From positions 1-14,388 of the forward strand of contig DATKPK010000221.1 of NCBI GenBank assembly GCA_035524095.1: DNA of 14,388 nucleotides, given 5' to 3'. Within the stretch, counting starts at the first letter, position 1. Every line of letters begins with the position of its first letter. This DNA is from DATJUF01 sp035524095 (GTDB taxonomy: Bacteria > Desulfobacterota > Binatia > Binatales > Binataceae). The notes under the pieces were generated by a model that saw only the letters and a list, made by a program, of their open reading frames with translations, had not been told where the DNA came from and ran no database searches. The position numbers and the translations under genes are program-made. This document shows, in pieces, positions 6,412 to 14,245 of the stretch.

Positions 6412-6438
6412 CCGAATTAGCCGAATTAACCGACTTAG
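6412..6438. repeat. Three 9-bp tandem repeats upstream of the FabL-like gene
   Basis: CCGAATTAG (6412-6420), CCGAATTAA (6421-6429) and CCGACTTAG (6430-6438) follow one another without gaps. A poorer fourth match, CTGAAATTC, lies at 6402-6410. The block lies between the stop of the small secreted protein gene and the GTG start of the FabL-like SDR, and its last unit covers that stop codon. The place suits a regulator-binding array for the SDR gene, or simply replication slippage. Confidence 0.7.
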
Positions 6439-6881
6439 AATAACGCCGGGACCGGAACGATCGACACGATTTTCACCCATTGCCCGTGCTTCACTTCAAT
6501 CGCCCGATTTCCACCTGGCCCGTGTACAACATATTTTCCCGGTGTAAGCATCACCCGAAACTGCCCCGGAGTGCTCTCACCGCATTCACCCTTGGCGACC
6601 TGCGTCTTGTTTGCCTGATCGAAAATCCAGATGCATTCCCCGATCACGCCTTCGGGATCATTGTCGCCCGCCTTTGCGCCTGAAAATCCATAGACACCGG
6701 ATTCACCGGACGCCTGCTCAATGACAGCAGGCGGGCCAACACTTTTCCGATTCACCCTGGCTGCCGAACCGTCAGCGCCATGATCATCCGCGAACGCGGC
6801 AATCGCTCCGCTCAACGCGATCACGACAGCAAGCAATGTCCATCGCGCTCGCTGAACCGTCAATCGTTTCACGAAATCCAT
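6435..6881 (-). CDS. Small secreted protein of unknown function
   Basis: A 148-residue protein with a clear signal peptide: a basic start (KRLTVQRARW), a hydrophobic stretch at about 15-28, and a likely cleavage after AFA at residue 31. The mature part is about 117 residues. A polar linker (32-60) is followed by a probably beta-sandwich domain with two cysteines, Cys83 and Cys100, which could form a disulfide. LTPGKYVVHGPGGNRAIEV resembles the 'PGxYxV' strands of carboxypeptidase-regulatory or Cna-B-like domains, but this is only a resemblance. It is probably periplasmic or exported. The ATG at 6881 has GAGG 5 nt upstream. It diverges from the bactofilin gene and precedes the FabL-like SDR by 50 bp. 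I do not recognise a named family. Confidence 0.72.
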   Translation of the reverse strand: MDFVKRLTVQRARWTLLAVVIALSGAIAAFADDHGADGSAARVNRKSVGPPAVIEQASGESGVYGFSGAKAGDNDPEGVIGECIWIFDQANKTQVAKGECGESTPGQFRVMLTPGKYVVHGPGGNRAIEVKHGQWVKIVSIVPVPALF

Positions 6882-6993
6882 CTAGGCCTCGTGAATTTCT
6901 GATGCCATCACGGCTCGGTTTGCTGCTTTCCGACCTCGCAGTCCCCTCTCACCAGCTTCATTTTTACTATGCGTACTGTCGGGCAGGCACAGA

Positions 6994-7022
6994 TTGCACG
7001 GCCTGTCTTTTCCGGTCATTAT
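6994..7022 (+). promoter_or_regulatory. Possible promoter of the bactofilin gene
   Basis: TTGCAC (6994-6999), a 17-bp spacer and CATTAT (7017-7022) lie about 38 bp before the bactofilin start, inside the 179-bp divergent gap. The match to consensus is moderate. Confidence 0.35.
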
Positions 7023-7060
7023 TCTCCCCTAAGTCAAACAGAACCGGAAGGTATTGAGCG

Positions 7061-7408
7061 ATGGCCGCGACGAATGAAAGCGCTTACCAGTCCCATATCG
7101 GCAAAGGCACCAAAGTATCCGGCAAGCTCAATTTCAAAGCGCCAACCCTGATCGAAGGGGAGGCCGAAGGCGAGATCAGCGGTGACGAAATCGTCATCGC
7201 GCAGGGAGCATTGGTAACCGCGCGCATCGCCGCATCGAAAATTACGATAGCCGGTATCGTCAATGGTGAGATAACCGCGCGCGAAAAGGTCGAGGTTCTC
7301 GCGAGCGCCCGCCTCAAATGCACGATCACTACCCCGAGCCTCGTCTTCCATGAAGGCGCGACCCTCGACGGTGACTGCAAGATGCCTGGTCACAAGGCGG
7401 CCGCCTGA
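7061..7408 (+). CDS. Bactofilin (polymer-forming cytoskeletal protein, DUF583)
   Basis: A 115-residue protein, the usual length of a short bactofilin. Disordered ends flank a central right-handed beta-helix: repeated short strands with glycine turns from about residue 18 to 105. The signature runs are KVSGKLNFKAPTLIEGEAEG, VTARIAASKITIAGIVNGEI and LKCTITTPSLVFHEGA. Bactofilins polymerise without nucleotide into filaments at the inner membrane and take part in cell shape, stalk or division-site organisation, often beside peptidoglycan enzymes. No such enzyme is visible here. The ATG at 7061 has GGAAGG about 9 nt upstream. It is convergent with the gene ending at 7438. Confidence 0.92.
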   Translation: MAATNESAYQSHIGKGTKVSGKLNFKAPTLIEGEAEGEISGDEIVIAQGALVTARIAASKITIAGIVNGEITAREKVEVLASARLKCTITTPSLVFHEGATLDGDCKMPGHKAAA

Positions 7409-7437
7409 GACCAAACTGTCGCCGCTAGCCGGTTTGC

Positions 7438-8046
7438 CTACTCTTTGCTAGCAGGGACGAAGCCATTGAGCCTGGTAATTGTTCCATCGCTCGAGCGCCG
7501 TTCGATGAGACGCCCCTTCCCGTCCAACTCAATCAGTTCCGTATCTCCCATTCGCGCCTCGTAGGACCAGCGCAGGCCGGTTTCATCGGTCGCCCGGCAG
7601 CTCTGCTTGAGTGACGCCGCCACCAGCGTCGCTGGATCGATCACTGCAACCCGCCCGGTCCATCGCGTCGTGCCCCGTGCCCGCACTCGCGCGATTAGCA
7701 ACGCGCGAAACAAGGACAGTTCTGCACTGATTTCGCGAAAGCGGCCGAGCTTGACGAGAATCTCGTTGCGCCCTGCCAGCGCGCTGATACTCCCACGCAG
7801 CGTCTCATCGGATGCCTCATATGTCGCGTTACGCTTGAAGAAGCCCCTGTTGTAACTGATTTTAACCTGTTGGACCGTTCCTTCGATATCAACTATGGCT
7901 GCCACTTCTAGCGCATTCGCGCCGTCGGGCGACTGTCGTACGCCCCGGATTGCGGTTCCCGCGAACTCCGCCTCCTCGACTCCGAGCACGGCTCCGTGCC
8001 TGCTTATCTCATAGCGGTATTCGCCTACTGGCAGCAGCGTCCCCAT
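7438..8046 (-). CDS. Conserved-looking hypothetical protein, predicted beta-rich
   Basis: A 202-residue protein I do not recognise. It has no signal peptide and no membrane helix. It opens with GEYRYEISRHGAVLGVEEAE, a pattern seen in beta-barrel proteins of the DUF3108/DUF6134 kind. Alternating polar and hydrophobic strands follow, and it ends with IELDGKGRLIERRSSDGTIT. That is only a pattern resemblance. It starts 18 nt after the stop of the DUF72 gene on the same strand, so the two are probably one transcript. A purine-rich GAGGGGCGAG stretch lies roughly 10 nt before the ATG. Confidence 0.68.
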   Translation of the reverse strand: MGTLLPVGEYRYEISRHGAVLGVEEAEFAGTAIRGVRQSPDGANALEVAAIVDIEGTVQQVKISYNRGFFKRNATYEASDETLRGSISALAGRNEILVKLGRFREISAELSLFRALLIARVRARGTTRWTGRVAVIDPATLVAASLKQSCRATDETGLRWSYEARMGDTELIELDGKGRLIERRSSDGTITRLNGFVPASKE

Positions 8047-8064
8047 CCAGTCGGCTCGCCCCTC

Positions 8065-8775
8065 TCAACCTTCGCGCGCGACCATCTGAGCGAGCCGTAT
8101 CGCCAGTTCCGGTGCCGATGCCTCATGCTTGAAGAAAACGTAGATCGCTTCGGTCGCCGTTCCTAACTCGCGCAGCGTTTCCGCCCACCGCATCAACGCC
8201 TGGTCGTCGTAGGCCTCCATCCTGAGCCGCAGGTAAACGTGCGGCGCAGTCGTCACGACCGGCGAGCTTATCGTCGCGCTTTCCGCGATCACCATCGCCG
8301 CCTGATGGGCCCGCAGCAGGCCGTAGACCTCATCGTTGAACCAACTCCAATTACGAAACTCGAAGGCCGCCTGTACCCGGCGCGCTAATTGCGCAAGGAA
8401 CGTCTCAAGCAATGCGGTATCGCATGCCATATCCGGTGGAAGTTGAAACAAAATTGGGCCTAGCCGATGACCTAGCGCCGTCGCCGTCTCGAGAAAATAA
8501 TTCAGCGTATCGCCGCTGGTTCGCAGACGTGCGAAATGTGTAATCCGTTGCGGCGCCTTCAGCGCAAAGCGAAACTCGTCCGGCGTTTTGGTCACCCACC
8601 CCTCAAGCATCGAACGGCGCGGCAAGGCACGAAACGTGTAGTTTATCTCAACGGCTGGGAGTCGCTCCGCATAATAGGAGAGCATCCGTGCTCCCGGCAG
8701 CTTGGCTGGATAAAAATTACCAAGCCATTCCTTATAGCTGAAGCCCGACGCCCCGATTCTGATTACCGCCGCCAC
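8065..8775 (-). CDS. DUF72 (YecE-like) TIM-barrel protein
   Basis: A 236-residue protein with the DUF72 hallmarks in order: RIGASGFSYKEWLGNFYP at the N-terminus; SYYAERLPAVEINYTF; FALKAPQRITHF; LGPILFQLPP; AFEFRNWSW; HVYLRLR; and IYVFFKHEASAPE near the end. The family forms a TIM-like barrel with a conserved acidic, aromatic pocket. Its biochemical function is not established, though metal or nucleic-acid processing has been proposed. The start is GTG, with GGAGGAG about 8 nt upstream. It is the first gene of a two-gene leftward unit. Confidence 0.9.
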   Translation of the reverse strand: MAAVIRIGASGFSYKEWLGNFYPAKLPGARMLSYYAERLPAVEINYTFRALPRRSMLEGWVTKTPDEFRFALKAPQRITHFARLRTSGDTLNYFLETATALGHRLGPILFQLPPDMACDTALLETFLAQLARRVQAAFEFRNWSWFNDEVYGLLRAHQAAMVIAESATISSPVVTTAPHVYLRLRMEAYDDQALMRWAETLRELGTATEAIYVFFKHEASAPELAIRLAQMVAREG

Positions 8776-9069
8776 CCGGTCGGATCTCCTCCGCTCCCGC
8801 CCGACTGTTTTGCCTGGCGGGCACAGACTCCAAGCATCCGCATCATCGGCTTGAACGATTTGAAACGCATTTTCACGCTGCGATCGGCAAAAGAAACCTA
8901 GCGTCGAATCAGTCCGTCGGCAATCCGATTCTCTTCCAGAATCCCTGATGCTAACGCGATCCGTTCATTTTTTCGAAAAACAATCGTTTGTTACGATTTT
9001 AATGAAACCGGTCACGGTGCTATTACGTCCTAATGCTGGAGACATCCGCCTTATCCCGTCCTAGAATTG

Positions 9070-9100
9070 TTGAAAGCCGTTATTAAACTAGGCCTTTCAA
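9070..9100. repeat. Inverted repeat (hairpin) in the AT-rich gap
   Basis: TTGAAAG (9070-9076) pairs with CTTTCAA (9094-9100), followed inward by CC (9077-9078) and GG (9091-9092) with one bulged base. The loop is AT-rich. No T-run follows, so it is not an ordinary terminator. It could be an operator or an RNA stem. Confidence 0.5.
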
Positions 9101-9167
9101 GCATTCGAAGACAATTTATCCAGGGCGACAGTGGATTCTGCTTCTATAATCGTCGCTAGAAACAGTA

Positions 9168-9195
9168 TTGGTTGTGCTCAAGCTTGCTTTATATT
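9168..9195 (+). promoter_or_regulatory. Candidate promoter of the HTH gene
   Basis: TTGGTT (9168-9173), a 16-bp spacer and TATATT (9190-9195) precede the HTH start by about 160 bp. A TATAAT at 9145-9150 is an exact -10 but lacks a good -35. Either could be used. Confidence 0.35.
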
Positions 9196-9353
9196 ATTCT
9201 TATAGGCGCGCAGCAGCTTATTCTTGAAAAAAGCTGTTTACCTTCCGAAAAACGACGTTAAGAAGGCAGGCGCGATTTATGCTATCGTCCTTGGAGTGCG
9301 CAAACACCCGATAAGCGGTTACGCGAACCAAATACATCCCAAGTGAGTGGCCA

Positions 9354-9593
9354 ATGTTAGGAAACCTCAAACGGAACAAGAATCTTGCTGACGCGAAAGT
9401 TCTCACCGTCAGCGAACTCTCCGAGTACCTCCGAGTACATCGTTCCACCATCTATCGCCTGCTCAAGAAGGGCCAACTGCCGGGCTTCAAGATCGGCAGC
9501 GATTGGCGTTTCAATGTCGAAGCGATCGACGAATGGCGGATGCATCAAGGCGCCGCGCAACTGGAAGAATTGCGCCAGAGCGAAGCCAGCTAG
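9354..9593 (+). CDS. Excisionase/MerR-type helix-turn-helix DNA-binding protein
   Basis: A 79-residue protein that is essentially one winged-helix domain of the excisionase family (HTH_17 type). VLTVSELSEYLRVHRSTIYR forms the helix-turn-helix (residues 16-35), LLKKGQLPGFKIGSDWRFN the wing, and VEAIDEWR the closing helix. Such stand-alone proteins are common in environmental bacteria and act as small transcription regulators; only some are phage excisionases. No integrase or att site is near, so a regulatory role is more likely. The ATG at 9354 has only a weak purine stretch (TGAGTGG) upstream. A long AT-rich leader precedes it and a terminator follows. Confidence 0.88.
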   Translation: MLGNLKRNKNLADAKVLTVSELSEYLRVHRSTIYRLLKKGQLPGFKIGSDWRFNVEAIDEWRMHQGAAQLEELRQSEAS

Positions 9594-9609
9594 GTTCGCT
9601 TCTGCGTCC

Positions 9610-9642
9610 GGACGGTCGTTTCAATCGCCGTCCTCAATTTTT
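9610..9642 (+). terminator. Likely intrinsic terminator of the HTH gene
   Basis: GGACGG (9610-9615) pairs perfectly with CCGTCC (9628-9633) across a 12-nt loop. TCAATTTTT (9634-9642) follows. It begins 17 nt after the HTH stop codon. Confidence 0.6.
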
Positions 9643-9794
9643 CGTTTCGCTACCGCCCGCCCGATGGGCGCGCGTGGAGTGCTGGGACCGGCGGTTGGCA
9701 ATCGGCCGCCGACTGTCCCGTCATCAATGAACACTGCCGCCAATTCAGCCTTCGGCGTCAGTATAGCGTCGCTGGATCGCTTCGGGTGAGACGG

Positions 9795-12380
9795 TTAGTC
9801 GCCCAACAAGTGCCGCCTTACGAGGACCTCGCCTAACATCAGCATGATCGCGATCGGCAGCAATATCCCATTGATTCCACGATAACTCTGAACCGTAGCC
9901 CCGGCCGGACGCAGATCTTTCGCGACCGGCGCGTCGAAGAGTCCGCCTGTATTCTCAGCCAAGGCTCGCAGCAGGCCGTCATTGGCAGGCCGCAGACGCA
10001 ATTCAGCCGCGTCAGCCGCGCCGGGTCCGGCCACTGCAATCGGACGCTGCTGCAACACGCGTTCGGTATCGCCCGCCTTAACCATCAGGACTACATCATA
10101 TTTGCCGCGCGGCAACGGCGCTGATTCGCCCCGATAGAGCGCGTCCCCGACCTGCGTCAGCGCAACGTCGGCCGCCCGTCCCGGAGAGGTGATTCGTGCG
10201 AACAGATTCGTGACCGGAAGGGCGTCCGCCTTTTCCGCTTCGATCGTCAAGGTTCCGTCGGGCAAATCGGCGACGCGCAGCGTGAATGGCCCCGCGTCGC
10301 CGGACCGCGCCACCCAGCTAACCAGTTGCGACCAGAACTCTGCGTAATGGTCCCAACGGATCCAGGCTAGCGAGCCTAGCGAATCCGGATCGCCCGCAAA
10401 CACTGCGCTGCGCCCGAGCTCGTATTGCCAAGTGATCAACAGTGGTGCGTTGATAGTGCCCTGAGTTACCTCGAGCGGCACTTCGGCCCCGTCTTTGGGA
10501 TCGGTCTGATCGTAGAAATCCATCGGTGGAATCGTCGCTGGATCAATCCCATTTAGAATCCCGCTGCGAGCCTGCACGTTGACCCGGCTATGCTCATGGC
10601 GTTTGAAGTTTTCCGCCTCATGGGTGAGGTTGACGAGCAATTGCGGCAGCTTGGTGATGTCCTCTACTCGGTAAAAAATACCACCTGTATTGTGCGCGAA
10701 ATCCTGCAACAACCGCAGATTCTCCAGGTCCGGACCAATCCGGATCGTCGAGACTGGAATCTGCTCCTTGGCGTAGTCGGCCATCAGGTCGTCGTGGTCG
10801 TGGTACTGCCGATTTGTGTCACCGTCGGTTAGCAGGATTACTTCCCGCACTGCGATCCCGCTGCCTAAAATTTCCCTTTCCGCGACTTCCAGCGCTTCCT
10901 TGAAATCAGTCCCTCCGCCGGGTTCCAGGCGCGAGACCCGGTTAAGCAATTCCTCACGATCCTCGCCCACGGGCCGCAGATGGCCCAGTACGTAAGGCTC
11001 CGAATCGAACGCGATCACCCCCGCATAATCGGTATCGTCAAGCTGATTTAGCAGCGCAATTGCCGCCTGCTTGGCGTAACGGATACGCTCGTAATCGCGG
11101 ACCGCCGGGTAGCGCGAGTTGTAGCTCATCGAGTTTGACCGATCGATCAGCAAATAGACCGCGATCGGCTCACGCGTCGGTGGCGGCGGCTGCGGCTCGA
11201 AGGTTATCGGCAGAGTTTTCTCCAGGTCGCTGCCGTGGAATTTGGGATCACGGAGTGTGTCGCCCGTCACGATCAGCCCGCCACCGTAATCAGCGACATA
11301 GCGGTTGAGAGCGTACTGCGCGTTATCATTTAGTGCGTCAGCCGTGACGTTGGCTACCACGACGGCCTGGTAGGCAAGATAAACCCTCGGGTCGGTGGGC
11401 AAGTCATGCGGCCCAGCCTGTGCCACATCGTAACCGCGCAGTTGCAAAGCCTTGATCAAGCTGTCGGGCGACGACGACGCGATCACTAAAACCCGTGGCG
11501 GCGGCGCGACCGATAGCGCCGTCTCTGCCCCCGGATTAACTGTGACCACCGGCGGCGGCACACTGACTTCCGCTTTCAGCAGATATGCCCCCGGTTTCCC
11601 CATCCGATAAGGCAGTTCGAAGCGGTTAATGCCCGGTTGCAGGGTGATTTGCTGTTCCCCGACCACATTGCCGTCGCTCAGCAGCCTGATATGCGCGTCC
11701 TCCGGTCCGGCCGCTTCACTATCGATATCGAGCCTGAGTGCAAAGCTGGCTCCCGCATGCACCACCGCCGGGGCCGCAAAGTTGGTCAACGCGACGCGGG
11801 CACTCGAAGGCGGTGGCGGCGCCGCGCTGTAGACTCGCACGCCGTCCTCTGCCAGCGCCGGCAATTCGTCACGCGCACTTCCTTCCGTTTCGTTGCCATC
11901 GCTCAGTAGGATCAAATGCTTCTCATCACCAGGCGGAAACAAGCCGATCGCCGTCGTCAATGCTCCCCCGATATCGGTCGCAGTCGGGTCAGCATTTGAG
12001 CTCGAATCTGACGGCAGCCGTGGATCACCCAGCGGCTTGAGCAACTGGGCATCCCGGCCGAAGCCAATCACCGCCAGTCGGTCGTGCGGATTCATTGTCT
12101 CGCGAATCGCAGCCAGCCGCTCTCTCATCCAATTCGCTTGTTCAGGCGCAATCGAACTCGATTGGTCTATCGCAACGACCACGGTCATCCGCCGCGCCGC
12201 CGATCTAACTGGCACCTGTAATCCCGCCATCATCAGGATCAGCAACGCAAACAGGCCAAGCCGCAGAATCGTCGAGAGCGCGCCGGCCCACACTCGTCCC
12301 GCTTTTATGGCGAGTATCCCCGGCGCCATCGCGATCGGCGCCGCCGCAAATAGCCACAGTATCGAGGGATGATTAAACAC
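9795..12380 (-). CDS. Large membrane-anchored protein with two VWA domains
   Basis: An 861-residue protein. Two N-terminal hydrophobic stretches (about 7-25 and 36-54) are followed by a first VWA domain with an intact metal-ion site: Asp72-x-Ser74-x-Ser76, Thr135 and Asp161-Gly162. A linker and beta-sandwich lead to a glutamine-amidotransferase-like segment (about 295-375, RVLVIASSSPDS to GGGLIVTGD). A second VWA domain also has a complete site: Asp413-x-Ser415-x-Ser417, Thr491 and Asp519-Gly520. A beta-rich C-terminal region ends in a membrane helix near 837-852. VWA domains bind partners through a metal; in MoxR/DUF58/VWA operons they are thought to help MoxR AAA+ ATPases assemble or activate cell-envelope complexes. 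The start is GTG at 12380. It overlaps the end of the upstream gene by 8 nt and has a GGGGGTGAG ribosome site, indicating translational coupling. The double intact VWA layout is notable. Confidence 0.87.
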   Translation of the reverse strand: MFNHPSILWLFAAAPIAMAPGILAIKAGRVWAGALSTILRLGLFALLILMMAGLQVPVRSAARRMTVVVAIDQSSSIAPEQANWMRERLAAIRETMNPHDRLAVIGFGRDAQLLKPLGDPRLPSDSSSNADPTATDIGGALTTAIGLFPPGDEKHLILLSDGNETEGSARDELPALAEDGVRVYSAAPPPPSSARVALTNFAAPAVVHAGASFALRLDIDSEAAGPEDAHIRLLSDGNVVGEQQITLQPGINRFELPYRMGKPGAYLLKAEVSVPPPVVTVNPGAETALSVAPPPRVLVIASSSPDSLIKALQLRGYDVAQAGPHDLPTDPRVYLAYQAVVVANVTADALNDNAQYALNRYVADYGGGLIVTGDTLRDPKFHGSDLEKTLPITFEPQPPPPTREPIAVYLLIDRSNSMSYNSRYPAVRDYERIRYAKQAAIALLNQLDDTDYAGVIAFDSEPYVLGHLRPVGEDREELLNRVSRLEPGGGTDFKEALEVAEREILGSGIAVREVILLTDGDTNRQYHDHDDLMADYAKEQIPVSTIRIGPDLENLRLLQDFAHNTGGIFYRVEDITKLPQLLVNLTHEAENFKRHEHSRVNVQARSGILNGIDPATIPPMDFYDQTDPKDGAEVPLEVTQGTINAPLLITWQYELGRSAVFAGDPDSLGSLAWIRWDHYAEFWSQLVSWVARSGDAGPFTLRVADLPDGTLTIEAEKADALPVTNLFARITSPGRAADVALTQVGDALYRGESAPLPRGKYDVVLMVKAGDTERVLQQRPIAVAGPGAADAAELRLRPANDGLLRALAENTGGLFDAPVAKDLRPAGATVQSYRGINGILLPIAIMLMLGEVLVRRHLLGD

Positions 12381-14244
12381 CGCTCACCCCCCAATGCTGC
12401 GCACGCCGCGCCAGCCATAACGACTCGCCAAGTAACGCCAGCAGCGCGAGCGCGATCAGCGGTGCGGTGAAGGGCCGCACCTCGAAGCCACCACTCCGCA
12501 TCGACGCCAGCCGCGCCCCCGGATTCGCCGCCGCCGCAACCGTTTCGTTTTCGAGGTCCGATTCGCTGGCATCATAATAGTTCGCCAGCACTTGCCTTTC
12601 GGTGCTGTCACCAACGAGCCGATAACGCCCGGCTAGCAATGGACGGAAGCGCACTTGCCCCCATTGGTCCGGGACGATCGCTTGTACGGTCCCGTCCGGC
12701 GCGACCAGCCGCGCTGACTTGCCAGTTACCGCAAGCGCGACATAGCTGCCGGTCGTCGCTACCTGCTCGTTCGATGGCGCCACCAGCCGACGCAGCATAT
12801 CTACCGTAAGAACCAGCGCGTCCATCCGATCTGGATCGAGCAGCATATGATCCCGTACATCAAACGCGATCACTCCAACGGCGCCGCTCGCCTTCTCGCC
12901 AATCGCCGCGAGTGGAATCAGTGTATGGTCACCAACACCCGCGCCTTGCGCGGTGGCGGTCATCCAGCCGGGCAATTTGATCACGCGCGACGGGCCTAAT
13001 ATCACCGGCGCGGTCAGCGCGCCCGCTCCGGCCGTCTGCTCCATCTCGGCCAGCGCCACCGAATTGACCACCTCCGCCGGACTGTTGTCCGGCACTCCGG
13101 GAAATGGCGGTTCGGGGAAGATAAAGAGCCGCGCTGCAGCGGCGATCCCCTCGCCGCTGCAATCATGCAGCAGTGCGAGTGCATATTTCTGCTTGCTGTC
13201 GAAGCTATTCTTTTCGGTGGGATCGCCGGCACTGACGATAAAATTGGGGTTAACCGCCAACACCAGACGCGCCAGATCGTCTCGCACTGACGGCTCCGGT
13301 GAGAGCACGATCGCATGCTCGGAGGCGATCGCAGGCGCGAGCGCAAAACGCTCATTATCCGCCGCCAACGGATCGGGGGTGAGGATTCGTGCGTGAACCA
13401 AACCGCCGGCCGTCAGCGGTCCGAATGGCACCATCATCTCGCCACCCGGTTCAGCGATCAGCTTCGAATGAAACACCTCATGGCCATCGGCGTCGATTTT
13501 CAGCTCGAACGGCTCCGAATGGGGTGAGAAGTTACGGATCAGGCAGCGTCCCAGCGTGGACTTCGGCATCCCCGGGTCCAGCGTGACGATCGCCAGGTTA
13601 GGCGCTGCGCCACCGACCTGGTTGAACTTGACCACAGCCGGCAACGCGGCGCCCTCGACTACGCCTTGCGGCAGCGGCCGATCACTATACAAGTCGATGC
13701 TATCCGCGCTGCGCGCGCGAATTAACGCCGCTCGCGCCGCCGCTGGACGCGGCGCAACGTCCACCGCGTGCATGGCCTCGAGCGCTGCGCGCACGTCCGC
13801 TTTGCGATTGGTCATCGGCATTGGCGTCTGCGCTTCGAGTGCGTAGGTGATGATACTGAATTCATCGCTGGCCTCGGCCCCGTTGACCATCCGCTCCGCT
13901 GCCCGACGCGCCTCATCAAGCCGCGTGCGACCATCTACGCTAGCGCCCATCCCTGCGCCCAGATCGAAGACCAGCGCATGACGCCGGAAATGGCCCGGTG
14001 GCCGTCTACTCCTGATATAGAGCCCAGCGATCGCCAGCGTGAGCGCCGTTAATGCCAGCGCCTCCAGCCAGAACGGCAGATCCAGCCGTAAAAATCGGCT
14101 CTTAGCCACCGGTGCCGGGATTTCCTCGAATAATATCAGCGACGCGACTTCTATCGTCGGCCGTGAGCGCGCGCGCAAATAGATGAGCACAAGCGCCGCC
14201 AGGCTTGCCGCGTAAAGCAGGTTGATCGGTGCCAGCAGACCCAT
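12373..14244 (-). CDS. BatA-like membrane protein with degenerate VWA domain
   Basis: A 623-residue protein that begins like the BatA/aerotolerance N-terminal domain: one helix at about 6-22, IEVASLILFEEIPAP, then a second helix at about 57-76. A VWA-like domain follows, but its metal motif reads FDLGAGM (Asp94-Leu-Gly-Ala-Gly), so both motif serines are replaced by glycine. DLYSDRPLP (184-192) matches the later VWA acidic strand. A long beta-rich and amidotransferase-like region leads to a final helix (about 594-611). Proteins of this layout pair with a second VWA protein in MoxR operons. Loss of the serines suggests it does not bind metal and may serve as a structural partner. The ATG at 14244 lies 1 nt after the stop of the DUF58-like gene. 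The next gene's GTG overlaps its own stop. Confidence 0.85.
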   Translation of the reverse strand: MGLLAPINLLYAASLAALVLIYLRARSRPTIEVASLILFEEIPAPVAKSRFLRLDLPFWLEALALTALTLAIAGLYIRSRRPPGHFRRHALVFDLGAGMGASVDGRTRLDEARRAAERMVNGAEASDEFSIITYALEAQTPMPMTNRKADVRAALEAMHAVDVAPRPAAARAALIRARSADSIDLYSDRPLPQGVVEGAALPAVVKFNQVGGAAPNLAIVTLDPGMPKSTLGRCLIRNFSPHSEPFELKIDADGHEVFHSKLIAEPGGEMMVPFGPLTAGGLVHARILTPDPLAADNERFALAPAIASEHAIVLSPEPSVRDDLARLVLAVNPNFIVSAGDPTEKNSFDSKQKYALALLHDCSGEGIAAAARLFIFPEPPFPGVPDNSPAEVVNSVALAEMEQTAGAGALTAPVILGPSRVIKLPGWMTATAQGAGVGDHTLIPLAAIGEKASGAVGVIAFDVRDHMLLDPDRMDALVLTVDMLRRLVAPSNEQVATTGSYVALAVTGKSARLVAPDGTVQAIVPDQWGQVRFRPLLAGRYRLVGDSTERQVLANYYDASESDLENETVAAAANPGARLASMRSGGFEVRPFTAPLIALALLALLGESLWLARRAQHWGVSGV

Positions 14245-14245
14245 T

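Larger units (their letters stand above)
8776..9353. other. AT-rich gene-free region, 578 bp
   Basis: No convincing gene is present. From about 8940 the sequence becomes AT-rich (line 9181-9240 is near 35% GC). It contains an inverted repeat at 9070-9100, an exact TATAAT at 9145-9150, and a candidate promoter at 9168-9195. It separates the divergent DUF72 and HTH genes and must carry both promoters. Its size and composition leave room for an RNA or several regulator sites, but none can be shown. Confidence 0.55.

Noticed and set aside
7395..7406. A perfect 12-bp palindrome AGGCGGCCGCCT at the end of the bactofilin gene
   Set aside because: It falls in GC-rich alanine codons at the 3' end of the coding region; chance is a sufficient explanation.
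7424..7452. A hairpin from two GCTAGC sites between the bactofilin and the convergent hypothetical gene
   Set aside because: The stem is short, the loop long (17 nt), there is no T-run, and it overlaps a stop codon, so it is a weak terminator candidate.
8763..8870. A 35-codon leftward ORF overlapping the DUF72 start
   Set aside because: It has no ribosome site of its own, and the region is explained by the SD sequence of the DUF72 gene.
8536..8901. A 121-codon plus-strand frame over the DUF72 start
   Set aside because: It is antisense to a well-supported DUF72 protein and shows no family features.
9354..9593. The excisionase-like HTH gene as a sign of a prophage or integrative element
   Set aside because: No integrase, att repeats, tRNA or phage genes are nearby; stand-alone HTH_17 proteins are common ordinary regulators.
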